Positions 8,787 to 17,334 of a DNA stretch of 64,000 nucleotides are shown here, piece by piece (within the stretch, counting starts at the first letter, position 1; each line of letters starts with the position of its first letter). The DNA comes from Streptomyces sp. WM6378 (GTDB lineage: Bacteria; Actinomycetota; Actinomycetes; Streptomycetales; Streptomycetaceae). The position numbers and the translations under genes are program-made. Location of the stretch: positions 4,959 to 68,958 of the forward strand of contig NZ_LGDD01000297.1 of assembly GCF_001279695.1 (NCBI RefSeq). Reading direction: 5' to 3'. The notes beneath the pieces are model-generated. The model did no database searches, was not told where the DNA came from, and saw nothing but the letters and a program-made list of their open reading frames with translations.

Positions 8787-8820
8787 CATAACGATCATAA
8801 CCCGCATATAAGGCGCATAA
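8787..8820. repeat. Four phased CATAA-type direct repeats
   Basis: CATAA occurs at 8787, 8796 and 8816, with CATATAA at 8805, so the spacing is 9, 9 and 11 bp, about one helical turn. This AT-rich tract is exceptional in DNA of this GC content. It sits about 130 bp upstream of the TM2 pseudogene on the minus strand and past the end of the DUF2752 gene. It could be a multi-site operator or a bent promoter element; no binder is evident. Confidence 0.45.
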
Positions 8821-8901
8821 GGACACGAGCGCGGCAAGCGGGAGCGGAAGCGGCTCGGAGCGACGGCTCCTCTTCCGTGATCGATTCCCGACCGCGGCAT
8901 C

Positions 8902-9318
8902 TCAAGTGACGTTGCGCAGCACCGCCCAGGCCACCGCCGCGAGCAGGATCAGCACGTGGAGGGCCGGAGCGATCTCCGGTCTCCACGACCGACCCCTCAG
9001 CCCCTCCAACGTCCAGCGGCCCCACAGGGCCAGCGCGAACGGGGCGGCGAGCAGCAGGGCCCGGTTGTCCAGCCAGGCTTCGGCGAGGTGACCGTGCATC
9101 AGGTCGTACGTCATGCGGGTGCCGCCGCAGGCCGGGCAGAGCAGTCCGGTGACGAGCCGGAACGGGCAGGCGGGCAGCAGGTGTCCGCCTTCGTGCGGGT
9201 CAGTGCCCCACAAGTACCAGGCCCCTGCGACGCCGACGACGAGCACCGTCAGGGGTGCCACCGCGGGATGCCGGGCCAGGCGGCTCCGCGCCGACACCGA
9301 CCGGACCGAGTCAGCCAC
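8902..9318 (-). CDS. DUF2752 family membrane protein
   Basis: A 138-residue protein with three predicted membrane helices. The family signature is visible: CPFRLVTGLLCPACGGTRMTYDL (about residues 51-73), with the two Cys pairs CPxxxxTGLxCPxCGxTR. Role unknown; DUF2752 proteins often occur beside TM2 genes, as here. The GTG start at 9318 lies inside the upstream TM2 gene (overlap GTGGCTGA, 8 nt), so the two are translationally coupled and probably act together in the membrane. Confidence 0.85.
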   Translation of the reverse strand: MADSVRSVSARSRLARHPAVAPLTVLVVGVAGAWYLWGTDPHEGGHLLPACPFRLVTGLLCPACGGTRMTYDLMHGHLAEAWLDNRALLLAAPFALALWGRWTLEGLRGRSWRPEIAPALHVLILLAAVAWAVLRNVT

Positions 9319-9718
9319 GCAGGATCCGGCCCCGGTCGTCCGTGCAGTCGTCGCCGACGAGATACATGATCCCGTCGATCAGCGCCCAGACCCCGAGCCC
9401 GCCACAGGTGAGCAGCTGAGCGATGCCCACACCGACCGAACCGACATAGAACCGGCCGATACCCAGCGAGCCCAGGGTGAGCTGAAGGATTCCCGCGACG
9501 ATCTTCGACTTGTCCGAGTACGGGCGGCCGTAAGGGTCGTAGCCGTAGGGCGCATTGGGGTCGCCCGTATAGAAGCCGGGCGGAGGCGCATACCCCGGCG
9601 CCTGCTGGTAACCACCCCGCGGGTGGCCGTAGGGACCTGCCTGGCCGGTCGCGCCGGGATTCTGGTTCGGGTGGCCATGACCGGGCGGCTGGATGGGCGG
9701 CTGCGGCTGCTCGCTCAC
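9311..9718 (-). CDS. TM2-domain membrane protein with proline-rich N-terminus
   Basis: This 135-residue protein has a cytoplasmic N-terminal tail of about 65 residues rich in Pro, Gly, Gln and Tyr. A TM2 domain follows (SDKSKIVAGILQLTLGSLGI...FYVGSVGVGIAQLLTCGG...WALIDGIMYLV), two helices joined by a short turn. The tail resembles the disordered segments of actinobacterial membrane proteins that work at growth sites. The GTG at 9718 has AGGAG 10 nt upstream. It overlaps and precedes the DUF2752 gene. It is the intact paralogue of the amber-stopped copy at 8391-8657. Confidence 0.85.
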   Translation of the reverse strand: MSEQPQPPIQPPGHGHPNQNPGATGQAGPYGHPRGGYQQAPGYAPPPGFYTGDPNAPYGYDPYGRPYSDKSKIVAGILQLTLGSLGIGRFYVGSVGVGIAQLLTCGGLGVWALIDGIMYLVGDDCTDDRGRILRG

Positions 9719-9958
9719 AGTGGCTTCACTCCTGGAATTTACGGAAAGATGCCGATCCTAACGCAGGGCTTGGTTGACAAGTCCAACCGGCGCCGATTAC
9801 GGACGTCTCCGCGAAATCGGCACGTTACGGCCGGGACCAGGCCGATGCCGGACGATTGGCGCCGCAGCCGACCACGACAGCGGGACGTTTGGAAGCCGCC
9901 CTGCTGTCACCCCCGCCGCCGAGTTGCCCGTGGGGTTGCCCTCAACACCCCCGGTGTC

Positions 9959-11206
9959 TCAACGGGAGTACACGGCAACGCCGTTGGAGACTGCGCGTTC
10001 CTCGCCATGGTCAAGGGCGTTGCGCACCACGAGGTGGCCGGTGTGGTCCCGGGTCGCCAAGGTGGCGGATCCGCCGCCGTCCAGGTAGGCGCCCACATCG
10101 CACCCCAAGGTGGCCAGAAGACGGGCGAGCTCGCTCACGGTCAGCCCGCTGGACGTTCCTTCACGGCCGTCCGTCGACAGGAGGCGCATCACGTGGCCGC
10201 CCCGCGCGATCCCGATGGCCGAACGCGGTTCGGCAACCACCGTGTCCAGACCGGGGAACGGCCGGCCGCTCACGACGATCGGGTGGGCGCCGAGAGCGAA
10301 GGCGAACGATGCGCGGCCGCTGGAGACAAGGCGGTAGTCCACCTTCACGGCCGTCCCCGGTTTCAGTGCGCGCAGGGCTTTCGCTCCGGCCTCGCGGCCC
10401 AGCAGAACGACGCTGCCCTCCGGGATCCGCCCGGACCCGGGTGTCGACGAGACGGAACGGACCACTCCGTGCCGGACCGTGACCTCGTAGGCGTCCCGGG
10501 TGCAGGGCGCGGCCCGGACGTCGTCGGTACCGCAGACGGCGCGGGCGCGGGACGTTGCACCCCAGCGCGGGGTGAAGGCCCCGATGGAACCGACGGGGAG
10601 GGCGTACTGGTTGAGGCCACCGAGGGGCAAGGTCCCGTGGGCGGCGGTGCGGATGTGGCCCCGCAGGGTCAGTCGGCCGGTTCGGGCGATGCCGTCGACG
10701 CCGACCCCGAAGACGTCTTCGGTGGAGCCGCCCCGAGGCAGGGGCCAGCCGAATCGCTGCCCGTCGGGGACCGCGGCCTTCAGCGGCCCGCCATCCCGCA
10801 CCGCCGGACCGGAGGTCGCGCCGGTCGCCTGCACGCCGGGATGCTGCGACTCCTCGATGTCGAAGAAGTCGCCGTTGACAGCAGCCACCGCCCTCTGTCG
10901 CGCAGCCATCACGGACACCTTCTCGCGCGCGGCCACACCCCCTGCGTACAGCAGGCCGGCCTGCACTCCCCGACGGCCCAGATCCACCGTCAGCACATGC
11001 ACCCGGGCGCTGCCGTGCGACGTGCGCACAGTGAACGCCCGGTATCCGACTCCAGGCGCGACCACCTCCGATACCGCGGCCGCGTCCGCCGGTACGGCTG
11101 CGGCTCGCACCGGGACCGGGGCGGAAGCGGAGGCTGACGTCCAGGACGACGCGGCACCCACAACAGCGAACACGAGCACTGCTACAGCGCTCTTGAGCCT
11201 CTTCAC
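9959..11206 (-). CDS. Secreted phosphodiester glycosidase family protein (NAGPA/DUF2233 domain)
   Basis: The 415-residue product begins with a signal peptide (VKRLKSAVAVLVFAVVGAASSWTSASASA by position, about residues 1-29). The phosphodiester-glycosidase domain follows: AVNGDFFDI near the middle, the HPIVVSGRPF region, SAIGIARGG and the terminal GAYLDGGGSATLATR with its Asp-Gly-Gly-Gly-Ser signature. Relatives cleave GlcNAc-1-phosphodiesters or teichoic-type linkages at the cell surface. The GTG at 11206 is chosen because it opens the signal peptide; upstream in-frame codons add a basic non-signal stretch. The RBS is poor. It stands alone, divergent from a GNAT gene. Confidence 0.83.
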   Translation of the reverse strand: MKRLKSAVAVLVFAVVGAASSWTSASASAPVPVRAAAVPADAAAVSEVVAPGVGYRAFTVRTSHGSARVHVLTVDLGRRGVQAGLLYAGGVAAREKVSVMAARQRAVAAVNGDFFDIEESQHPGVQATGATSGPAVRDGGPLKAAVPDGQRFGWPLPRGGSTEDVFGVGVDGIARTGRLTLRGHIRTAAHGTLPLGGLNQYALPVGSIGAFTPRWGATSRARAVCGTDDVRAAPCTRDAYEVTVRHGVVRSVSSTPGSGRIPEGSVVLLGREAGAKALRALKPGTAVKVDYRLVSSGRASFAFALGAHPIVVSGRPFPGLDTVVAEPRSAIGIARGGHVMRLLSTDGREGTSSGLTVSELARLLATLGCDVGAYLDGGGSATLATRDHTGHLVVRNALDHGEERAVSNGVAVYSR

Positions 11207-11576
11207 CCCATCACCATGCCCGAAACCGCGCTCCGCGCACCGCTCACCTTCCGGCCATCCCCACCAACAGCCCCAAAGGGAAACCCGTCTGACACTCACT
11301 CGGCCGCCTATCGCCCGGGGCGTCGGTCCTCCCGCCGGCTCCCTTGGCCGCTTCAAGCCGGGGCAACCCTTCGGAGCCTGCCGGTATGGGTGACGCGGGA
11401 CGGGGTGGGCCGGGATGCTCTACCCATGGACGAGATGCTGCTCGGCCGACTGGGCGGGGCGCTCGGCGTCCGGCCTGCTGCGCGTGCTGGTCGGGCAGCA
11501 CCCGTCGGGCAATCGATGGCAAGCGCGTGGCACACAACGTACCTGGGTCGGACTTCGACAAGCCAAGGAGCTCTCG

Positions 11577-12377
11577 GTGCAGGATTCCTCGGATGCGATC
11601 GAATCGATGGAGCAGCTGGCCGTGGCCTGGCGCGCCATGGTGCGCGACCGTGACGCGGGCGCGGACGTAAGGGACTTGAGTGGGATCGCCGTGCGTTGGG
11701 CCGACTGCCGCTTCGCGTTCTGGAACTGCCTCACTTTGACCGACGTCGACGCGGATGCGGGGCTCGCCGAGCGGCGCCTGGGTGAGGCGGCGGACATCAT
11801 GCGCTCGAAGAAGCATCCGGGCTACCTCTGGATCTTTGAGGACCTCCTCGGTGCGGGGGCGCGTGCCGCGCTGGCGGGAGCGGCCGGGCGGGCGGGGCTC
11901 GAGTACGCCTTCCCCGGCACCGGCATGGCCGGAGACCTGCTCCCGCTCCCCGAACCCGCCCATCCCGAACTGACCTTCGCGCGCGTGAGCACCGACGAAC
12001 AGCTCCAGGCGTACGCGGACCTCAACTCGCGTGCGTACGGCTTTCCGTTGGAGGACGGCCGCGACGGACTCGTCGGCTCCCCGCTGTGGAAGAGCGATGT
12101 GCACGCCTATCTGGCCATGCGGGGCGACGTTCCGGTGGCGTGCGCCGCAACAGTGGAGACAGCGGGACGCCTCTTCGTCGTACTCGTCGCCACAGCCCCA
12201 CAGTGGCAGCGCAGGGGCTACGGCGAGGCGGTGACGAGGAAGGCCCTCTACGAGGGAGCCCGGGCCACCGGCCTGACCCGCGCGACCCTGCACGCCACCG
12301 CCGCCGGAGCGCCCGTGTACCCCCGCATCGGCTTCAAGCCGAATACACCCATCCACTTCTACACGCTGAAGAGCTGA
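11577..12377 (+). CDS. GNAT family N-acetyltransferase
   Basis: A 266-residue acetyltransferase. The C-terminal GNAT fold carries the acetyl-CoA pyrophosphate loop as VATAPQWQRRGYGEAVTRKAL (Q-x-x-R-G-x-G, about residues 202-222) and the last-strand motif GAPVYPRIGFKP. The N-terminal 110 residues are less conserved and may be a degenerate second GNAT half. The acceptor is unknown. The GTG at 11577 has AAGGAG six bases upstream, an excellent site, whereas the earlier in-frame ATG has none. It converges on the MFS gene with a palindromic terminator between. Confidence 0.85.
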   Translation: MQDSSDAIESMEQLAVAWRAMVRDRDAGADVRDLSGIAVRWADCRFAFWNCLTLTDVDADAGLAERRLGEAADIMRSKKHPGYLWIFEDLLGAGARAALAGAAGRAGLEYAFPGTGMAGDLLPLPEPAHPELTFARVSTDEQLQAYADLNSRAYGFPLEDGRDGLVGSPLWKSDVHAYLAMRGDVPVACAATVETAGRLFVVLVATAPQWQRRGYGEAVTRKALYEGARATGLTRATLHATAAGAPVYPRIGFKPNTPIHFYTLKS

Positions 12378-12443
12378 TCGCCCCACCTCTCAAGTCCCGC
12401 GCCTGAGCCACCGGTTCACCCTGCTCGCAGAGCGGGTTGCGGG

Positions 12444-12463
12444 TGTCCGCCCCGGGGCGGACA
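12444..12463. terminator. Perfect 20-bp palindrome, bidirectional terminator
   Basis: TGTCCGCCCC followed directly by GGGGCGGACA forms a perfect 10+10 palindrome. It folds to a stem of about eight pairs with a CCGG loop. It lies 67 nt after the GNAT stop and five nt beyond the end of the convergent MFS gene, so it can end both transcripts. There is no U-tract, as is usual in streptomycetes. Confidence 0.6.
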
Positions 12464-12467
12464 GCGC

Positions 12468-14222
12468 TCACGAGGAGGGCGCTTTCCGCGAGGGTTGGCG
12501 GCCTTTCACCGAGTCGGTCGGCCGGTCCGATCCCGCCTTGTCGTGACGGCCGCGCAGCGCCGAGGCTGCCGCGCCGACCAGGGCCATCACCGCGGCGACG
12601 GTGAAGACCGTGACGAGCCCCTGGTGGAAGGGCCCGGAGACGAGCTGGGGGAAGAAGCGCGTCCCGGTCAGGGTCTGCACGTTGTGGGCGGGCAGTGTGT
12701 GCAGTACGCCACTGGGGCCGAGCAGGTGGCTGATGGGGTTGTTGCCGAGGAACGTGGCGAACAGCGTGCTCACCGGCGGCAGTCCCGCCACCTGCGCGGC
12801 GGTGCTCGCGGGCACGCCCTGGGCCTGCAAGCCGCTGTTCAGCGCGTGCGGAAGCGACCCGGCGAGACCGGAGATCATCAGCGAGAAGAACAGCCCGATC
12901 GACAGTGCCGTACCCGAGTTCTGGAACGTCGAGCGCATGCCGGAGGCCGCTCCGCGCTGCTCGGGCGGCACACTGCCCATGATCGCCGAGGTGTTCGGGG
13001 CGGAGAACATTCCCTGGCCGAGACCACTGAGCAACAACAGGGCCGCGAAGGCCGGGTAGGGGAAGTCGACCGGCAGGGCGAGCAGACCGACGAACGCGGC
13101 GGCCACGAGGAGCAGCCCGGTGGTGGAGAACAGCCGTGCGCCGAAGCGGTCCGACAGATAGCCGGAGGTCGGTCCCCCGATGAGGAAGCCGACGGTCAGC
13201 GGCAGCATGAAGATGCCGGCCCACAGCGGCGTGCGTTCGAAGTCGTAGCCGTGCAGCGGCAGCCAGATGCCCTGCAACCAGATGATCAGCATGAACTGCA
13301 TGCCGCCACGGGCGATCGAGGTCAGGAGCGAGGCCAGGTTTCCGGCGGCGAACGCACGGATACGGAACAGGCCGAGTTGGAACATCGGCTCGGCGATGCG
13401 CGTCTCCGCGATACAGAACGCGGCGAGCAGCGCGACCCCGACGCCCAGCCCGCCGAGCACCCAGGGGTTGGTCCAGCCGGTCGACCGGCCGCCGTAGGGC
13501 TGGATGCCGTAGGTGATCGCGGCAAGGAGCGCACCGGCGCCCGCGCTGAAGGTGAGATTGCCGATCCAGTCGATGCGGCCCGGCTTGCGGGAGCCGATCT
13601 CGCGCAGGCTGCGGTACGACCAGAAGGTGCCGACCACCCCGATCGGCACGCTGACCCAGAACACCGCGCGCCAGTCGATGGCGGCGAGCAGACCACCGGC
13701 GAGCAGCCCGAGGAACTGCCCAGCCAGCGCGGTGATCTGGTTGATGCCCAGCGCCATACCGCGCTGTTCGGCCGGGAACGCATCGGTGAGGATCGCCGCC
13801 GAGTTCGCGGTCAACATGGCCCCGCCCACGGCCTGTACGACCCGGAAGCCGATCAGCCAGAGGGCTCCGGCGCCGCCTTTCAGTGGATCGAGCGACAGGG
13901 CGAGTGAGGCGCACGAGAAGATCGCGAAGCCCACGTTGTACATCCGAACCCGGCCGAACATGTCGCCAAGGCGGCCGAGCGCGACCACGAGCACCGCGGA
14001 GACCAGGATGTAGCCCAGCATCATCCAGAGCAGGTAACCGATGTTCCCGGGGGCGAGCGGGTCCAGGCCGATGCCGCGGAAGATGGCGGGCAGGGAGATG
14101 ATCACGATCGAGCTGTCTATGGTGGCGATCAGCACGCCCATCGTGGTGTTGGACAGCGCGACCCACTTGTAGCGCCCGCCCGGGACGGGCTCGGCGGCCC
14201 CGGACGGGCGCCGGGCGTTCAC
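12468..14222 (-). CDS. MFS drug transporter, DHA2 type (14 helices)
   Basis: A 584-residue proton-driven exporter of the EmrB/QacA type. Motif A is readable in loop 2-3 (GRLGDMFGRVRMYN), motif C-like Gly/Pro content occurs in helix 5, and motif D1 is seen in helix 1 (LIATIDSSIVIISLPAIF, with Asp35 in the membrane). Fourteen hydrophobic segments can be counted. Its GTG start overlaps the stop of the MarR gene upstream (GTGA), so the pair is one operon. The regulator presumably induces it in response to a toxic compound that the transporter exports. The substrate is unknown. Confidence 0.9.
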   Translation of the reverse strand: MNARRPSGAAEPVPGGRYKWVALSNTTMGVLIATIDSSIVIISLPAIFRGIGLDPLAPGNIGYLLWMMLGYILVSAVLVVALGRLGDMFGRVRMYNVGFAIFSCASLALSLDPLKGGAGALWLIGFRVVQAVGGAMLTANSAAILTDAFPAEQRGMALGINQITALAGQFLGLLAGGLLAAIDWRAVFWVSVPIGVVGTFWSYRSLREIGSRKPGRIDWIGNLTFSAGAGALLAAITYGIQPYGGRSTGWTNPWVLGGLGVGVALLAAFCIAETRIAEPMFQLGLFRIRAFAAGNLASLLTSIARGGMQFMLIIWLQGIWLPLHGYDFERTPLWAGIFMLPLTVGFLIGGPTSGYLSDRFGARLFSTTGLLLVAAAFVGLLALPVDFPYPAFAALLLLSGLGQGMFSAPNTSAIMGSVPPEQRGAASGMRSTFQNSGTALSIGLFFSLMISGLAGSLPHALNSGLQAQGVPASTAAQVAGLPPVSTLFATFLGNNPISHLLGPSGVLHTLPAHNVQTLTGTRFFPQLVSGPFHQGLVTVFTVAAVMALVGAAASALRGRHDKAGSDRPTDSVKGRQPSRKAPSS

Positions 14223-14671
14223 AGTCGCTCCCCGAGCCGGTCGAGCAGCGCAAGCAGCGCGAGGAGTTCGCGTCGCTCCGCGGGGGTGAACTCCTCGTCG
14301 ATGGCGGCGGCCATCCGCTGCACGGATACGGAGCGCCGGTCGGCCGTCATCCTGCGGCCCGCGTCCGTAACCGTGATGACCGCGCGGCGACGGTCGCTGG
14401 CGTGTCGCCCGCGGCTCACAAGACCGCGCTCCTCCAACGCGGCCAGCGTGGTCGCCATGGCCTGCGGACGTACCCCCTCCAGTTCGGCGAGTGCCCCCGG
14501 AGAGTCAGGGCCGTACGAGTCAAGGCGAGCCAGCACAGACGCCTCCGACAGAGCCAGGTCCCCCACCACACTCTTGGCCGCCCGCACCTTCCGGGCGATA
14601 CGGCCCACGCTCAGCCGGAGCGCCGCCGCAAGCTCGGCCGCGTCCTCCGTGGGCGGTGTCATCCCATCCAT
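14219..14671 (-). CDS. MarR family transcriptional regulator
   Basis: A 150-residue winged-helix regulator. The recognition region LSEASVLARLDSYGPDSPGALAELEGVRPQAMATTLAALEERGLVSRGR (in pieces, about residues 50-98) and the wing DRRRAVITVTDAGRR are typical MarR. It is the first gene of the operon with the DHA2 exporter (stop and start overlap), so it is probably an autorepressor released by the exporter's substrate. The ATG at 14671 lies next to an AT-rich operator-like sequence; a second ATG three codons later (14662) is equally possible. Confidence 0.88.
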   Translation of the reverse strand: MDGMTPPTEDAAELAAALRLSVGRIARKVRAAKSVVGDLALSEASVLARLDSYGPDSPGALAELEGVRPQAMATTLAALEERGLVSRGRHASDRRRAVITVTDAGRRMTADRRSVSVQRMAAAIDEEFTPAERRELLALLALLDRLGERL

Positions 14672-14686
14672 AATCACTAACAATAC

Positions 14687-14697
14687 ATTAATTAATT
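14687..14697. promoter_or_regulatory. AT-rich palindrome upstream of marR
   Basis: ATTAATTAAT (14687-14696) is a perfect palindrome in a 30-bp AT-rich stretch, standing 16 bp before the MarR start in DNA of over 70% GC. It is a good candidate for the MarR autorepression site or the -10 region of the marR promoter. The 260 bp between marR and the plus-strand gene at 14934 hold nothing else that I recognise. Confidence 0.45.
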
Positions 14698-14933
14698 CAC
14701 CGTAACTACCCCTGCGGCCGTCGGCCGCCCGACCCGCCGACGCACGACGCCGCTGGTTATGGAACTCAGCCGAAGCGGGCGGCCAATAACACAGTTCGTC
14801 ATGTGGTGCCGGATATCCCCGGGTGGGGGACACGCTGGGGCCGAAGTTCCGTTTCGCCCGGAGATGCTCGGCTCCATCCCCGATGATGGGGACCGCCCGG
14901 GGCAACCCATCAAGTAACGCTGGGAGTACGCAC

Positions 14934-16574
14934 ATGACGGTGGAGGCCGGCGCACGGCAGGAGGAGCGCGTCGCGGGGCGGGTGTGGACGGTGCGTCTGG
15001 ACCCCTACGGGCGCCCTTCCGCCGGCACGGTAAGACTTTCCTGCTCCCGCCCCGCCTGCGCCGATCAGCGCTTCCCCGACGGCGCCGCTGCCGGGCGCAA
15101 GGCCGCGGTCGGCCACGTCAACGCGCACCTGGCCCGCATCCGCGCGGGCGGCGGTCCGCGGGGTGAGGCGTGGTGTGCCTGCCGCGCCGCTGACTGCGCC
15201 TGGCACACGCCCGACCCCGACGCCGGACGGCGGGGCGGGGCACGGCCGGTGGCGGGGACGGTGCGGTGCGGGGGCCCGGTGGTCCTGACGGTGTACGCGG
15301 ACCGTACGGGGCGGCTGTGGCGGATTGCGGAGATGTGCGCGCGCTGCGCGGCCGCCATTCCCGACTGCCGCGCCCTGGACACCGCTCCGCCACCCGCTCG
15401 GCAGGGCCAGGCCACCAGTGGGGCGGCCCGGGAGCCGGAGCCGACGGACAACACGGCGAGAGCCGTTGACAGTGTGGCCGCGCTGTTCTCCGACCACCGC
15501 CCCTCCCCCGCCGGCGGCACGTCGTCCTCCCCGGCCACCGGGCCAACCCCGGTCCCGCGTGCCCGCGCCGCCACGCCGGCCGCGGCGTCCGGGCGGGGGA
15601 AGCAGTGGGGGAAGATCGCGCAGCGGACCGTGCCGCACGACCTCCAGCCCGACGTCCTGCGGGTCGAACTCATCGAGCTGGGTGACGCGTTCCGCGCCTA
15701 TCAGCAGCGCGCCGAACCCGACCCCGCCCTCCTCGCCGAGCTCCACGAGCGCAAGGCCCGAGCGTTCGCCCTCTGGGCCGACGTCAGTGGCGACGGCTCC
15801 CTGCGCGACGAAGCGAGGCGCGCCGAGAAGGCCGCGGAGACCACCCGGGAAATGCAGAACAACCGCGACGGCCGGATCATCGGCAACACGGGAAACGGCG
15901 ACGAGCCGGTAGTGCAGCGGTTGCTGACCCAGAAACAGGCCGCGCACGCCCGCAGCGTGCTGGAGTACGTCGAAGCCCACGCCCCGCGCCCCGAGGCCGA
16001 GGTCCGCCTCGCGGTGCTCATGCTCACCCTGCGAGCCGCGCGCGCCGGCACCGGGAACGTCACCGGCCAGGACCTCACCGGCTGGCTGCAAGGCGATGCC
16101 GAGCACGTGCTGGACCAACTGGTCGCGGCCGACTGGCTGCGCCTGCCCGGCACGGTCGCCGACGCGCTGGCCTCCCAGCCCGAAAGCCCCACCGCCATCA
16201 CCGTCCCCGCCTTGCTGCCCGAGCGGCCCCGCCCGTTCGCCTTCGGCAAGACCACCCGCTCGAAGCTCTCCGGCTGGGCCCAGAAGGCGGTGGGCGACCG
16301 GAAGCTCCGCAAGAAGAAGCTCGGCGCCACCACCCGGCTCCTCGCCGTGTACACGGCCGCCCACACCAGCCCCGACGGACGGCTCGGACGCCCCGAGGAC
16401 GACGGAATGCCCCTGAACGGACCCGCCACGTTCTGCACCCTGCTCCCCGACCGGGTCGCCGAGCACGTCGAGCTGCTGGTCGCCGCCGACTGGCTCGCCG
16501 AAGCCGACACCACCGGCGGAAGACTCCGCGGCCGCCTCGCCGAACGCGTCCTGCCGCTCGGGGGGTTGCTGTAA
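14934..16574 (+). CDS. Unrecognised 546-residue protein with Cys/His-rich N-terminus and duplicated C-terminal segment
   Basis: I do not recognise a named family. Residues 1-150 carry several Cys/His groupings suggestive of zinc binding (SCSRPACADQRF, WCACRAADCAWH, MCARCAAAIPDCR). Residues 150-225 are a low-complexity linker. Residues 225-320 are helical and charged (RVELIELGDAFRAYQQRAEPD). The C-terminal 220 residues contain two related units ending in EHVLDQLVAADWLRLPG and EHVELLVAADWLAEAD, each like the end of a winged-helix domain. I infer a nucleic-acid-binding protein with tandem winged helices. ATG 14934 follows CTGGGAG. The gene stands alone. Codon use is typical of its neighbours. 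Confidence 0.7.
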   Translation: MTVEAGARQEERVAGRVWTVRLDPYGRPSAGTVRLSCSRPACADQRFPDGAAAGRKAAVGHVNAHLARIRAGGGPRGEAWCACRAADCAWHTPDPDAGRRGGARPVAGTVRCGGPVVLTVYADRTGRLWRIAEMCARCAAAIPDCRALDTAPPPARQGQATSGAAREPEPTDNTARAVDSVAALFSDHRPSPAGGTSSSPATGPTPVPRARAATPAAASGRGKQWGKIAQRTVPHDLQPDVLRVELIELGDAFRAYQQRAEPDPALLAELHERKARAFALWADVSGDGSLRDEARRAEKAAETTREMQNNRDGRIIGNTGNGDEPVVQRLLTQKQAAHARSVLEYVEAHAPRPEAEVRLAVLMLTLRAARAGTGNVTGQDLTGWLQGDAEHVLDQLVAADWLRLPGTVADALASQPESPTAITVPALLPERPRPFAFGKTTRSKLSGWAQKAVGDRKLRKKKLGATTRLLAVYTAAHTSPDGRLGRPEDDGMPLNGPATFCTLLPDRVAEHVELLVAADWLAEADTTGGRLRGRLAERVLPLGGLL

Positions 16575-16592
16575 CGCACCGCCCGGGACGCC

Positions 16593-16823
16593 ATGACGCC
16601 GTCAGCCCCGCCGGAGGCTCCACGTCCGGTCGGTTCGGCGGGGGCGCGGTGTGCCACACCCGGCGCTCGCGCCCAACTGGGCCGGCACGGTCACGAGTTG
16701 AAGTGCGAGGCGGCCCTCGACGTACGGAAGATCGACGAGGCGATGGGTACGGCGGAACACCTCGGTCTCGCCTTCTGCGAGGCCACCGAGCTCTACAGCG
16801 GCATGGAAGGAAACCTCAACTGA
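16593..16823 (+). CDS. Small hypothetical protein, possibly a remnant
   Basis: A 76-residue frame 18 nt after the previous stop. The second half (LKCEAALDVRKIDEAMGTAEHLGLAF and onward) looks like a genuine amphipathic helical domain. The first half is Pro/Arg/Ala-rich and unlike protein. I cannot assign a family. It may be the 3' end of a larger eroded gene. The RBS is poor and third-position GC is less regular than in neighbouring genes, so coding status is uncertain. Confidence 0.35.
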   Translation: MTPSAPPEAPRPVGSAGARCATPGARAQLGRHGHELKCEAALDVRKIDEAMGTAEHLGLAFCEATELYSGMEGNLN

Positions 16824-17334
16824 CACGCCCCCAGTCGGTGTCGTACGTGACTCACCGGCGTCTGTGACGCCGTGCCGACCCTTTCACCAGCCGCCAACGT
16901 GTCGCTAACGCCCCGACTCCGCGCCGTTAGCGACGCGCGCGACCAAAATCCCGGAGCGCTTTCAGTTCTCAACCAGCACCTGGCAGTTGGCGCCGTCGGG
17001 TAGGCGCGGGGACTATAGCCGGACGACTCCTCCTTGGATAGGCGACGGGAGAAACGGGTGGGGTAAATGGGGTGTGAGGTTTCACACGCCGCGGGGAATT
17101 GCCTCGCGGCGACTTCCAGCAGACTCTTGCATCCGTCAGGCCCCGCATACGGCACCCCGAGATCCGCGCAACTCAATCGGTGAGCCACATGCCGCCCGAG
17201 CGCTACGTGGCGTCTCCCGCAAGGGAGTTGCCCATCGGGCCAGTTCTTCCCGTGACCAGCAGTTGGGAGGAGAAAGCCAGGGGCACGATCGCGTCCGCGA
17301 GGTCACCGTGCGCACACAGCTGGAAGGAAACCGT
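16824..17334. promoter_or_regulatory. Long leader/intergenic region of the transglycosylase gene with two inverted repeats
   Basis: There is no gene in these 511 bp. Two adjacent symmetrical elements are visible: GTGTGA-GGTT-TCACAC (17072-17087) and CGCCGCG...CGCGGCG (17087-17111, 11-nt loop), which could be an operator and an RNA hairpin. The remaining ~220 nt before the gene are GC-rich with several possible stems. Wall-hydrolase genes in streptomycetes often have a structured c-di-AMP-sensing (ydaO-type) leader. I looked for the conserved GGGGGACCC- and GGGGTGAA-type blocks and did not find convincing matches. Confidence 0.4.

Noticed and set aside
16985..17334. c-di-AMP (ydaO-type) riboswitch before the transglycosylase
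   Set aside because: The context fits, but the conserved GGGGGACCC and GGGGTGAA blocks were not found, and a covariance search would be needed to claim it.
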